Below are positions 22,270 to 33,904 of a stretch of DNA of 64,000 nt, one piece after another (the stretch's first letter is position 1; every line of letters starts with the position of its first letter). Below the pieces are notes generated by a model. It worked only from the letters and a program-made list of their open reading frames with translations, searched no databases and was not told where the DNA came from. The position numbers and the translations under genes are program-made. Source of the stretch: Gymnopus androsaceus JB14 (taxonomy: Eukaryota > Basidiomycota > Agaricomycetes > Agaricales > Omphalotaceae); assembly GCA_009733575.1 (NCBI GenBank), contig ML769442.1:210666-274665 (forward strand), given 5' to 3'.

Positions 22270-23983
22270 TCAACTCCTTTCACCTAGGCCTTTCCAGCGC
22301 TGTTGTCTCTCTTTCATAGTGTAATTGCTTAAACTTATCAGAGATTCTTGTTCCCTCTTATAGCACTCCTCCAGCCTGTTTATGACGTTCACATCCAACT
22401 CTGCAGGCCGATCATCCCTTTCACTTCTCCGCACTGTCACCTGTTGTGCCTTGCTAGTAGTATCATACCCACCCATACCACGAGTTAAAACCTGATTCCC
22501 CATGTATAGCACCAGCTCATGTAAATGGCTACTTCTTGTGATACCTTGACTGTCCTCCCAGACCCAGTGCAAGTCTCGCTTGGACACCATATCCCAGACA
22601 TTGAGAGCAAATTCTTTGTCAATAAAAGGGTATGAATCTGCTTTACTGCGGAGGTCAACCTCTTCCTCTTTAGACATACGGCTCACCAAGTGCAATGCAT
22701 ATGAATACACTGCACCGGTATCCATGTATATCTTCAGTGTACGAAGGTGAAAGAATCGGCTAAGAATGGTGTAATATGCGCTTTCCTTTTCCTTCCCCGC
22801 CGTTCTGTCAATGTCTATCCCAAGACTGATAAGTTGAGGACAGGAATGACAAATGTTGGCAAGCTCGTCAAGGGTTAGACATACACGCATCGACTGCAGA
22901 GTTCTAGACTCAGATTGATGGAGGGAAAGTGTTGAAAGTGATGAGCTGTGATGAAGTCGGATGGCGGAAAGGATTAGATCCCAGGATTGTGAGGTCCCCA
23001 ACTCAATTGAAAGAGACTCCAATGGTCCACAAGATGCAAGGAAAGTAGTGAAGGCTGTGTTCAGGTCACTATTTATGTGATGGAAAGTGAGCTTTATATC
23101 AAGGTTTCGGAGTGATCCCAAGTCTAGGAATGAGCAGAGATCTCTTAGTGTACCCACACTAAAAGAGTCCATCTCCAGCGACTTGATGCCTTTCCGTCTA
23201 GGTACATCCACTGCAAAACTCTGTACCTCTTTCTCTCGCGCCTGACGCTCCTCCATCGATGGCATAGAACGAACGCAACTTGGAAAATAACTCGAAGTCT
23301 GTGATACAGCCTTCAGATTGGGCGAAAGCTTCACGATCCGGTAGAAAGCTGCATCACTAAAGTCACGACGACCATCGCTAGAACGACTGAATTTTGCATG
23401 CAAAGAACGGAGGGAAGGAGAGTTCGCTAGAGCTAGCTCTGCAGGATCACCACAAGGAGCATCCCGAGAAATTCGTGTCCAGTTTTGGACATGCAAATGG
23501 GCAAGCGGATGATGTTGATGCAGAGCATCCAGGAGGATGATAGGTAACTGTTGATGGAAGCAAAAGGTGAATGATCTAAGACCCCCTGTGGGGATTTGGC
23601 TCAGCAGTTGAATGATCGCACCCCACTTCTCAGTGGGCCCCGCTGCTGACCATTGGGGAATATAAGAACCCTTGACAGTGAGGTTTCGGATAAAGGGCAG
23701 TATGAATGAACGTTCTTTGAGCCAGCTCTGGATTCGTTGAACTGTACTCTCATGCTGATCAAGAGCGAAGTCCAGCACACATGAACGGTGTACGACAGGT
23801 ACAGCGACACTGTGTAGTGCCTTGTTTACAGACAGCACAGATACAAGTGAATGTCTGGAGGTATCGTGAAGCTATGCATTGCTTCTATCAGTATACGATT
23901 AGCTCTCCAGGAGAGATGAAACGCACAAATAATAAGATGCAAAAGATAACATCGTCATTGAGCTTGTCGAGTGTGAGACTCAT
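22270..23983 (-). CDS. F-box/LRR-like protein
   Basis: Exon 1 23983-23927 (MSLTLDKLNDDVIFCILLF) and exon 2 23871-22270 (starts LHDTSRHSLVSVLSVNKALH), joined across a 55-nt GTGCGT...CATAG intron. About 550 residues, intact. The first 45 residues form a basidiomycete-type F-box. The remainder has LRR-like repeated segments (SLRSLHAKF, NLKAVSQ, SLRNLDIKL, PLESLSIEL, SLSTLSLHQ, RTLKIYMD). A predicted SCF substrate adaptor. Without the short first exon the frame seems to start at a GTG, which is why I place the start at 23983. It is the intact paralogue of 15508-17165. Confidence 0.82.
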
Positions 23984-23989
23984 GATGGT

Positions 23990-25640
23990 GCAGCGAGGAC
24001 GGAAGACTATTGCACAGGTATCTTCGCTGTTCAGACTTTTATACGTTTTACAGAAGCTGTGCATTGATGATCAGATTTGGATGACCATCATTAGTGCAAC
24101 ACTCCCGCGAGTAAGAGACTTCAAGTTCAATTCGACAGCTATACCCGGAAGAATTGATAGATAATTCCTCCTCCCCTCAACATCTGCCAGCAACAGTGGA
24201 CTGTAATTCTGTTATGCCAAGCTCTATCCCTCAAGTTCTGCCGATATACTTAGAACTTAACAACGTAGTGCCGCCCACTTCACCATTTCTAATAGGCATC
24301 TTTTCAGAGCATGATGCGAGAAAATATGAATTGGAACGATCCGTGCATGAGAAAGGATGTGTTGAACAATGAAAAGGGCGAGTAAAAATTCCTTTCCCAA
24401 CCCTAAATCCCAACAGCAACCCAGTACGCCGTAGGGTTTTACGGTACTGGACCTAATACCCACGCGACAACCTCTACCCACCGTAACGTCAACATCGAAC
24501 CCGCCTGAAGTGCACTCCGGCCTCCATTCAGCACTGGGAATACATGCGACGCTTTTGGGACTCGGGATGCGGGTTTGAAGTTGTTCCTGGAGCCATAAGC
24601 AGCATAGTACAGTATCAAATGGCGCTGCTGACGTTGGTATTACAGGGTCCGAATACTGCTATAGCCAGCGACGCAGTCATAGTTCATGTTGATATTGGAA
24701 TGCCCGGCTACAGGGCTACGGCGTTGGTTAGTGACGGTTAGTGGTACGCACTCGGAACATCAACTTCAGATAGGTAGCATTGGTGCGACGTCGTAGTAAG
24801 AGGTAGAGCCAAGGACCCATGGCCAGTGGCAGAGGTGAGTGATGAAATTCACCGAAGAAGCCCAGTCGTGAGGTAAGGTGGGAGGAGGATAACATTGACG
24901 TCGAGGTTTGAAGTTCTTTCATCTACCGAAAATTCGGTGTCTCCATCATTGATCATGGAACAAATCCTGATCCAATACCATCCCTATCATTATCGCCGAA
25001 TTTTCAACGGTGCCAGCACTCACTATTCACCACCTGCTACTAAAAACGACTCTGAGTCGAGCTACCGACATTGGCCCTTTGCATCCATGGCCCATCATAC
25101 CCATTCCCATTACCCGCACGCCACCCCTCACTGTATCGGCGACTCGCAGGAGTAGAGGTTGCTCAGCGCGAACTGGCATTAGCAGCCTGTTGACGCTGAT
25201 AGCGATGGGATTGCATGAGTGAAATGGAAGGATGGGAGGAGGAGGTTGGTATTGAGGAAAAAGAGGGCTAGCAAAACTGCACTGCAGGACTATGGATGGT
25301 GTATAAAGCAGGAAACCGACATTGGCCTTGAGCCCGAACAGCCCGAACGTTTAGTCGGAAATGTTCACCATTCATTGAGGGTTGCGAGACTAGTAGTACG
25401 AGCCATATGCTGGGGCTTTAGCAGACAAAGTGAGTGAAAATATGCGCCTCCCAATAGGACAGATGGAGGGAGATTATTATGCTAGATTATATGCTGTTTC
25501 GAGGTTGTAAAATTCGAGAAGAACAAACGGTGGCGAGAAGAAGAGAAGATTTATCACTGGGTCAGCTTGTGGATAGAATCATAGATATATATACGATGTA
25601 AAAAAATCTAGGCAAATGGCTAATAAATACACAACTTTCC
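23990..25640. other. Intergenic, F-box to P450
   Basis: Only short overlapping frames without recognisable domains. The F-box promoter lies at its left edge and the P450 3' end at its right edge. Confidence 0.5.
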
Positions 25641-27806
25641 TCACGACCTAGAGTACAGCTTGACAAGCAGTGGAAGCTGACTTCCTGCTTCCATTTGACT
25701 GCTAACGTACGGCCGCCGTACTATAGATCTGCGAGCAATAATTTCCTCACTGGGGACCGCAAGGTCCAACTCAAAAGCCCTGACCATTGAAAAAAGGAAA
25801 GCTTTCATCCTAGACGACGATTTAGTTGGTATCCGGTAAAGGATAGGTAGTTGGACGTACTCTAGGACAGCAAATCGATATCCAATGCAATTATGTGGGC
25901 CTCCAATGAATGTCAAAATATTTCCCCAGACACCAGGAATCGATGCTACGGCTTCGGGGAGCTTCTCCCAACGCTCGGGTCTATGAAAATTTAATTCAAG
26001 CCTGTTTTAATTTAGCAGATCATTGCAAGGCTCACTTGAATTCCGTAGCGTCTTCCCCCCATAACTCCTTGGACAAGTGCACTGCAAGAATAGGGACATC
26101 GATGTTTTGCCTTTCTTGATTCTAAGGAAGGTTTGAGTCTCACTGGTGCAACAAACGTAACATGAAATGCACCGAATATGATTGCACTCATTGCCGTTTC
26201 GGCCGATGATTGGCATGCTCAAGGGCAAAATGTCGTCTTTCACTGCTACTCGAACCGCGGAGGGAGCAGCAGGATACATCCGTAAGGACTCCCTGACTAC
26301 AGCGTCCAGATAAGGCAGTGAATTGAGCTCTTCCATTGTCAGGCTTTCCGTAGGCACAGAGAGCAGCTCTTGGCGTAATTTATCTTGAACTGATTTGTGT
26401 TGCGTCAGGGCATACAGACTCCAAACCATAGATGTAGATGTTGTTTCGTGGCCAGCCGCAAGGAAGGCAGGAATTTCTGGTAAGGATAAGGTCAAGTCGA
26501 GATACGTCTGACCATAGAAGCCATTTAAGGGACATACGGGCAACCACCTCCTCATCCGAAATTCGCTGATCATCAGGGATACCCTTACTCATATTCGAAC
26601 GTACTAGTAAGGTGAGTAGATCCTTCGACCGGAATGTATCCGCATTTTCGCCTGCTGCTTTGACAAAGGCTTTACTTTCAGACAGGAATTGCTGGCCGAT
26701 ACGTTCCATAGTCCTCCTAGCATGACGAACGGCAGCTCCATCGGGACTCTGGAATAGTCATCAGTGATAAATTTGACTAACAATTCACAAGGCTTACAAG
26801 CATACCCACAACGGGTACCATCTTCTGCACGACCATCCACGGAGTCACGCGAAAAGCAGAGCTGAAAACGACTGAGAAAGCTTTGCTCAGCTCGTTAATC
26901 TCACTGTTCCCCTTGAGGGCATGAAAATCGTAATTGAATCCCGTGCGGCCAACAACGTCCAACGTCAGCATGTTCAGCCAAGCTGTCGCATCAATCCGCG
27001 CTATGCCGTTCCCTTGTGCTTCAATTTCTGACATCCATATGTCTCTGAGCTTGAAGAACGTCACATACTATACATGCTTGATATTTTGCGCAGAACTTAC
27101 TTCATCCGACTTTTCAAAAAAGGTTTTCGTGAATTCACGAAGCTGGGCTGGACCAAAGGCTGGATTCTATATGCCAAAATTGTGAGACGAAGTTGAAGCC
27201 AGGTAGAAAAATAACGGACAGCGATTCGTCGTTGTGCCTTGTGAGTCTCCTTTTCAACACTCAGTAGACCTTCGGAGAGAGGAAATATATTAACGATAGA
27301 ATTGAGATTGAGAGTTGTCATCCTGTACCGGGTCCAGTTACGCGATTCAGAATCCATCGCGTCAGCTCGGATCGTTCATAAATTTGAGTATTGAGGAGTA
27401 CGTGACTCAAAGCTTTCGTGTCTGTAGTGTAGAGGCGACTCGTCTACGCGAATAAGTACTAGATATCAATCTGCACTGAAAATAACACAACTCACACTGA
27501 GAAGGAATTTGTATCTCATCGTGGGTCCATACTCCCGCACCCATTTCTCGTGAAATATGTTGTTTTCCTTCATTGGAGAGAAGTCAGTGAGAGAAGTCTG
27601 GAACCAACACAGACAGCGTTGCTCACGGTCTCTTGGATTTGCTTGAAATTGCCGAAGAGCCAGCTTGGACTAGGTGGTCCGGGTAGGTTGCGCAAAGTTG
27701 ATGTGTATTCACCATAGAGCAATCGAACGAGCGAGATGGACCCATATACCACAAGAGATCCACCAGCGTAAGTCAAGACTTGCAACAGAGAAAACATGAG
27801 AAGCAA
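25641..27806 (-). CDS. Cytochrome P450 monooxygenase
   Basis: Haem-thiolate monooxygenase, probably ER-anchored by the N-terminal hydrophobic segment (residues 3-30) followed by the proline hinge [15 protein letters not shown]. Many exons: N-terminal exon 27806 to about 27628, then pieces giving [66 protein letters not shown] and [16 protein letters not shown]. The I-helix is AGHETTS (about 26440-26480), the K-helix ESLRMYP (ExxR), then PERW and the haem loop [17 protein letters not shown] (about 25870-25915) with its Cys ligand. The final exon is [19 protein letters not shown]. All canonical motifs are present and I see no break. The fungal GVWGN(I/L)LTFIGGP signature suggests the multi-copy basidiomycete P450 groups; substrate unknown. 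Confidence 0.9.
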
Positions 27807-27809
27807 GAG

Positions 27810-28810
27810 GGCAGGTACTATTTAATTCTTCGAAAGCCTATATGAGAATCAGACCATCAAAGGATGGATGGAAGGATGTTTCATCATCGCTAGTGCAATT
27901 TCAAACAGGTTTCAAAATTGTCAGATATCTGCTTTGTCATTCTCTTTCGGCGCGCATGTCGTTAAAAGGGCCTCGCATTAATGCGAGGCCTCCGAGAAAC
28001 AAACAACCAGCTAAAAAAGACGAAGTTACAAGGGCTCAATGAGCGCGGAAAATCTGGAGTAATTAACCGTTGAAGCGATTCGGACCAAATTTGAAACACC
28101 GTAGGTTCTTTGATTTGATCCAAGTACAAAGATGATAAGCCAATCAGAAAACGGGCTTGGAACGAACCTAAAAACACCGGTGGATCGTCTATCGTTGTAC
28201 GCAGACACCAATGCTTCAAGAAAGGAAAAGGGAAGTCCGTTTATTTCTGCGTAGATGTGTGCTTAGATGCGATCAGACATTGACATAACGGAGCGCTTCT
28301 GCGTAGTGAAGGTTAACAACGTTGAGCGAGGCTGTTGAAGACCGTATCCATTAGATATTATCGCGAATAATTTTACGTCGGGCCCTGCAGTAGACATTAT
28401 AATTCTGGCAACATTGAAGATTGCGTAGCAGTAACTTGCATTCCGGTACTAGATATTGGGTTGGTACTTGCGAGCAGAGCTGAAAAAAATGCAGGGACCG
28501 CTGGAAAATCCTCTCTGGCTTCTGTAGCATCGTCACCGGATTTCCCTGTATATCAACTAGCGTGCCTTCGTCCAAGCTCCATCTCCGTACTGCACGGCTC
28601 TTTCCGTTATCGGTAACGACCTGCGATACATAGATGATAGTACTCTCCATAGTTGGAAAAGATAGTGCGCCTGTCCGAAAAAGGTTGGACGTGCTGAAGG
28701 ATCCAGGAATGAGAAGGCCGTAGCGAAGAGCAGCCGACAATGAGGAATTTGTTGCCACAGTCAACGTTTAGCGGTAGAGTATCAATTTGATAAAACACCA
28801 TTAGCCTTGT
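27810..28810. other. P450 upstream region with uncertain minus-strand ORF
   Basis: An ORF at 28351-28764 (-) has no recognised domain (contains GALSFPTMESTIIYVSQVV and RRWSLDEGTLVDIQGN). A host gene truncated by the TIR element that begins just to its right is possible but unproven. A 12-bp palindrome-like GGGCCTCGCATTAATGCGAGGCC lies at 27968-27990. Confidence 0.35.
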
Positions 28811-29401
28811 TAAACAGGAGGGGGTCAAGTAAACTTTTCGTTTAACAGTTAAACGCTACCTATTTGTACCATCTATTTAGAGCGAATATATTTTACATCT
28901 GATCCTGTTAAACCTCGTTAAACGCGTTCAACGCAACTGATCTGAACAAATTGATGATTTACTCATGAGTACATTAAACGTGTTAAACACGTTCAATGCC
29001 GCTTGACTATAAGTATACTGGCGAGGCCGTTGAACCTCATTAAATGCGTTCAACACGAACTATTTGAAGACGCTACTAATCGTGTCAACAGGCTGTTTAA
29101 CGCGTTCAACGCGCTTTGAACGCGTTGAACCATTCCTTCCAATCGCCCCTCTAGGTTCTCATATCATTTGTTTAACTGTGATTTTAACACGTTAAACCGC
29201 ATGCTCCAGATTCTCAATGATAAAATAAATGCGTCGCGTGCCTTTGTTCAACAGTTTAACATGTTAAACCGCATGCTCGAGAATCCCAATGGTAAACATA
29301 AATGCGTCGCGTGAGATTCAATTGATAAAAAAATATAGTATTATATGGCCAGAGCGACAACTAAGTTATACCTGAGCTGTAATCAGAGAGCGCAAAATTC
29401 A

Positions 29402-29811
29402 TTAGCGAGAAAAAGACTCACTGCGAAGAAGCCTACCCAGAAAGCCCTTAAGAACGGCTTCGCGCTTGAAAACTCCAGTCGTATGGGCAGACACTCTGGT
29501 GACTGTGGGCATTAAACGACGAACCGCACTCAAATTTCTGGTCAACGATACTAATGAATCATGAGCCAATAGATCGTAAATTTGAGACATTTGACATACC
29601 AAGTAGTTTCCTTGCTGTCAAACCTGGCCATTTTTGGTGAAGCTTCGTCGCCACCCTTCTTACTACCAACATTAGAAGATGAAGTCGGACCTTGAGGAGA
29701 CTTATGCAACTGGCTTGTAGGCATTTGTCGTAGTACTAGATTAGATTTGATTTTTGTGAAAACGTCTAAAGCAATTGGAGGACTTACAAAGTTGGAGCGA
29801 GAGGAAGTCAA
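29402..29811 (-). other. Weak ORFs inside the TIR element
   Basis: Two overlapping minus-strand frames (MTSSRSNF..., and a frame with RNLSAVRRLMPTVTRV) separated by possible introns. Hydrophilic and unrecognised; perhaps a cargo or relic gene. Confidence 0.2.
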
Positions 29812-30091
29812 AAGCGAGAGAGAAATACAAAACGGGGGAATGGTGACCCACCCCGTTATATATACAGCGGGAACAATAAGGGCCAGATAAGACCCTGCCG
29901 AGTGCGCCGAAACAAGGAAAACAATAATAAAAAGGGATGGTCAAAGCTGTATATATGGATACCGAATTTATCTACGTCCAGAACTGGCATCAAGTGAATA
30001 TACAAGTCCGTTTGCGAAAAGAAAACTTACCTGTGCATCCAAACCAAGGTGATCACTCGTACGATTACGGGCCTGATTCACTCTTCGTATG

Positions 30092-30628
30092 TCAGGAACG
30101 GAAGCCCTTTGAATCGATATGAGCGATTCCGCCTACAATATTCCAAATACAACAATGACAACCACGAATAATTCCATCAACAATACCAATCCCTCCACTG
30201 GGTGCAACGCCGACGTGCATACCAATCACTGCTCCCGCGTTCAATTCAGCAACTAATCTCCCTTCCAAGAATGTTTTCCCAGCTTTGACCTGAACAATAG
30301 TCTTCGCCATATCGCTGCTGGCCACATCGGACAATAAGGCTGGCTTTCCAAGTGGCATGACACCTGGTGCTCGATTTTGCTTTGGCCTCCCAGAGTACAA
30401 AAACCCTCCTCTCAAACGGTCCCACCCACTCAAACGATGTCGTCTCCTGCTAAAACCAAAGCCACCAAATGCTCTCCCCAGAAGCCCTCTCTGTACACCC
30501 TCCATCCAACTTACTCTGGCACTATTCCCTCTTTCTTCAACTGCCAAAGCCCAATGCAGCAGGGTCCCTCTCGGTTCTTTTATAACTATGCTCGTCTTTC
30601 CCCTGTCCCTCAAAATCTTATTTTTTAA
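30092..30628. other. Overlapping weak ORFs on both strands inside the TIR element
   Basis: A glycine-rich minus-strand frame (30092-30613) and an antisense plus-strand frame with MSSPAKTKATKCSPQK starting at 30437. Only one, if either, can be real, and neither shows a known domain. Confidence 0.2.
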
Positions 30629-31025
30629 TTCCCGGTTTAATGGGCACTGTATCTGGTGTCCCAGTTTAACCAGTTTAACGGTTGCTCGTTTAACATAGTT
30701 TAACTACCAAGTACTATACAAAACATAACACATTTTTTTAGTGCGTTTTCTGGTTTAAACTCGTTAAACAATGTTTAGCGACTTGGTGTACTTAGGGCTT
30801 GTTTTGTTTGAGAAGATGTCCAACGTTGTTGAACAGCGGTTTAACAGTGTTTAACGGCTGGGTGACAGGGAGATTAATGGATTGGTCGTTCAAAAGCGTG
30901 TTTAACGCTGTTTAAACTCATTATTTAATTGGGAACAATGTATGGGTTTGATCAGGTTTATTATGTACTATTATACACAGTGTTGAACGGTTTAACGAAA
31001 AGTTTACTTGACCCCCTTGTGTTTA

Positions 31026-31884
31026 ACGAAGCTTATCGTGTTACTGCCAATCTGCGCAGGATATGTTTGAGGATGTACGCACCAGCCTGAGGAATTTCCG
31101 TGTCTTGAATCGCGGCTTTTTATACGAAGACCTGGGCAAATTCAGTAGCATTTGCCGTTTTGCCTCGGAAGGTTACCTTTGAACTCGGACCTTAGCGTTT
31201 TTATGACCCCAATTTCGGCGTGTTAATTGAGCATATAGTATCGGAGATAGATACTGCATGAGGTCAAATGGCATCGGACTTCAACTCGCTGGCACCGTCA
31301 GGACAATCTTCAAGAGCAGAGATCTTCACGAAGTTTGATTGGACCTATTTATGCGGCTTCAGCAGTTCTATCATGAATGAGGAGTGGCTTTCTTGGTCGA
31401 ATTGGCCTGATACTCAAGGTCCAGATACGTTACTCTAGACTCGGGGGCTCCAGGGCTATGGAGGGCTATGGTCTTCCTACTTCCGTTTCGGAAGATGAAA
31501 CGGAGGCGATACTTTTTTGACGAGAGAACGACGGGCAATCAACAGCGAGCTTCGACTCGAGTCATCTGGCCCTATTATCTGCTCGTCGAGGCCATAGTAT
31601 GGCCTTGAAAAGAAAAGTACTAAATTGGGCGGGTCAGGATCGGAGTTCTGTAGAGATTAGCGGGAGTCCTAGAAAGATATAGAAGATCCTATTCCGCACA
31701 TCGGGTCCTTTTAAGGCCCACGTCGCTGCTGATGGCTCCCTACAATAAGTCAATGTACGTCGGGTGTAGCAGCTCTTGACTTTTAGCCCTTTGCATGTGA
31801 TACCTGTCATGGCTCATTTCCGGCACTACGCCGGTTACGTGACCTGTCTAAGTAATAGCCCAAGCACAACCCCAACAGGCGTAC
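31026..31884. other. Intergenic, no gene seen
   Basis: No significant ORF, repeat or RNA gene identified between the TIR element and the tRNA-like unit. Confidence 0.5.
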
Positions 31885-31978
31885 GGTTGCTTGGTGTAGT
31901 GGTTAAAATGGTCCACTGTCAGCACTAATTATTGTGTTAGAGCTGGGTTCAACTATTAGTATGGAATTTAAAAAAAAA
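31885..31978 (+). mobile_element. tRNA-derived SINE-like unit
   Basis: Pol III internal promoter: A box TGGTGTAGTGG starts at position 8 of the unit (31892) and B box GGTTCAACT lies at 31946. The unit ends in a run of nine A about 20 bp further on. Stems do not pair into a normal cloverleaf, so it is not a functional tRNA. The layout (tRNA-like head, short body, A tail) fits a SINE or retrotransposed tRNA pseudogene. Confidence 0.55.
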
Positions 31979-31983
31979 TCTTA

Positions 31984-32044
31984 GCAATGCTGACTAGCTC
32001 TCTAATGTTAGGGTTAGCCCCGAAGAGAGCTAGTCCAGCATTGC
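31984..32044. repeat. 20-bp stem hairpin
   Basis: GCAATGCTGACTAGCTCTCT (31984-32003) pairs with 32024-32044 with a single bulge, leaving a 20-nt loop that contains TTAGGGTTAG. It directly follows the A tail of the SINE-like unit. More TTAGGGG-like words occur at 32070-32100. Confidence 0.65.
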
Positions 32045-32379
32045 CAAACATGCTGGATGAATGGTTAGGGGTCCGGGGTTGGGTAGGTTAGTGTTAGGGG
32101 TTGCGCCTATTGTGATAGCGCAAAACGAGGCTTTAGAGTGCCCACCTGCCGATGACTTCCCGGCTTGGGGGACCCCCCGGAGGGAGGGGAAGAATACCTT
32201 CCCGTATTTCCGAAAGGTTGCAAGAGGGAAGCAGAGGCAGGCCCGAAGTTTGCATGCCTTGTGATAAAACATATTTTATTAAACAATACAATACTACAGT
32301 AGTATTTGGGATGTCTCTGTCAGGCACCTGTTGACCTTCCTATTTCGTTAAGTGCCCGTCACGTGGAAAGGGCTAAAAG

Positions 32380-32490
32380 TTCCGAGATAAGTTGCCAGAG
32401 GCAGCTTATCAGACGAGAAGCCAGCCAGGCACCTATTAACTCATTGCTTTTGGCTCTCACCGCCATTGAATTCATAGCCCTTTCTCATTT
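32380..32490 (+). repeat. DIRS split direct repeat A1
   Basis: Begins TTCCGAGATAAG and matches A2 at 47391-47505 over about 110 bp. It lacks an 11-bp duplication (GATTGGCACCT) found in A2. It contains the inner palindrome GATAAGTTGCC-AGA-GGCAGCTTATC. Confidence 0.9.
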
Positions 32491-32527
32491 ATTCCACGCA
32501 TTCTTTCGTCTTTTTGCTCCAATAATT

Positions 32528-33900
32528 ATGGCTATTATCCATAACAGTCCCCTTCCCAATGATCCTTCGGTAGAATCGACCAGTCACGTTAGAAAAACAC
32601 ACAAAGACCCACAGACCATTGCTCGACTCCAGAAACTTCCCATCAATTCCAAGCTCAAATTGAACTATGAGAAACAGGCTTGCAATGGCGCGTGCCACAA
32701 GCGTGCTGTGAGTGGCAATGACAGTGTCTCAGATGCCTCTTCATATATATCTATCCCTGAAGAGGAATACAAAAGATGACAAGGGACCTGCCCTATTTTG
32801 ATAGAGTAAAGTGCTGGCTCTCAGCCCACACTCTCAGTTGGTTAGTGGATAAACAGAAATCGTTGAGATCGAGGCCTAGGGAAGGAGATGATGCATCTCC
32901 TGATGCTCCCAATACTCAGCCCTCGAAACATTTCAGAACCAACGAGGAACTCTACAAAATTGACCCAACTGCACCTCCAAACGTCTCCTTTGACCAAGCC
33001 TTCCTCAACCTTGGCCTATATGGCTACCATATTCCTCTTGCTTTGTTCACCAACAAGAACGTCGAATTCATGAGCAATAATTCCATTTCTTTCCATTGCA
33101 CCAAAATCTCGCATATTGAAGGAAAGCCACAGATCATGGACCTTGCCAACATTATTAAAAAGGTCAAGGATAGCTGTGACACAGGACCCACACTGGATTT
33201 GGACATGGAATACTTCGAGTGGTTGGAAGCCACTGCAAATTTCTTTGTCTACCAATCATCGCTGTACGCGGAAGGTGATGAGGCCAACGAGCCCCAGTTC
33301 TACAAAAAGCACTTTGGCTTTTTTGAGAACCAGCCTGATTCGGTCAAGCTGTACAACTTGTGGAAGGACATCGAGCTCGAGCTCTGTCAGAAGCACCAGA
33401 ACAAGAAAACGGCCTTCAATCTCTTTGATTACAGAACCGAGTGGGGTTGCGTTAAATCGTGCCTCAATAGTCTTGAAGCTCCCTTGGTCAACAACTCAGC
33501 CCAACCCTCCTCTTCCACTCAATGCTCCCACTTCTCGAATCCAAAGGCATCAAAACCCGCGCACGACAACCCTCCTCCTGCGACTTCCTTGAATTCCTTT
33601 CCAACTGGCAACAAGGACAAAGCCTCCCATGAGCCTTGTTGCATCATCTGTGGAGGTGTTGGTCATACCTTCTTCAATCACAACAATTCCTCACATGGAC
33701 CTTCCAAGTGGGCAGTCCGAGATGGGAAGGAGCTCCTTCATCCAACCAGCAAGGTGCGGCTCTGCACCTACTGGAACATCTTCTCTTCCTGTACCAAGAA
33801 GTGCCCAAGCCCCAGTCATGTTTGCACTTTCTGTGGCGGCCCGCACCCTGCACTCAGATGGGACCCAAGCTGTTGCATCTCCCATCCCGCAGGCCATTAA
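32528..33900 (+). pseudogene. DIRS gag-like ORF
   Basis: N-terminal part from ATG 32528 (MAIIHNSPLPNDPSVES) to a frameshift near 32775, then an open frame of 374 codons (32776-33900). The C-terminus has two cysteine/histidine clusters, CCIICGGVGHTFFNH and CTFCGGPHPALRWDPSC, in place of a standard CCHC knuckle, as usual for fungal DIRS gags. Overlaps the start of the RT frame by about 270 nt. Confidence 0.8.
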
Positions 33901-33904
33901 TCCA

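Larger units (their letters stand above)
28811..31025. mobile_element. TIR DNA transposon with GTTTAAC subterminal repeats
   Basis: Inverted ends: GGGGGTCAAGTAAACTTTTC at about 28820-28839, and the reverse complement ending in GACCCCC at about 31015. A GTTAAACA/TGTTTAAC pair extends the repeat outward. The first 500 bp and last 370 bp are packed with GTTTAAC, GTTAAAC and GTTCAAC copies in both orientations, typical of transposase-binding arrays. The inside holds only weak ORFs, so it is probably non-autonomous. No target duplication could be fixed. Confidence 0.7.

Noticed and set aside
30092..30698. Genes on both strands inside the TIR element
   Set aside because: Overlapping open frames with biased composition and no domain; not supportable as real genes on present evidence.
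31885..31955. Functional tRNA gene
   Set aside because: A and B boxes fit, but acceptor and anticodon stems do not pair and there is no plausible anticodon loop. Better read as tRNA-derived repeat.
31998..32105. Internal telomere
   Set aside because: TTAGGG-like words are few, degenerate and not in tandem, so not a telomeric array.
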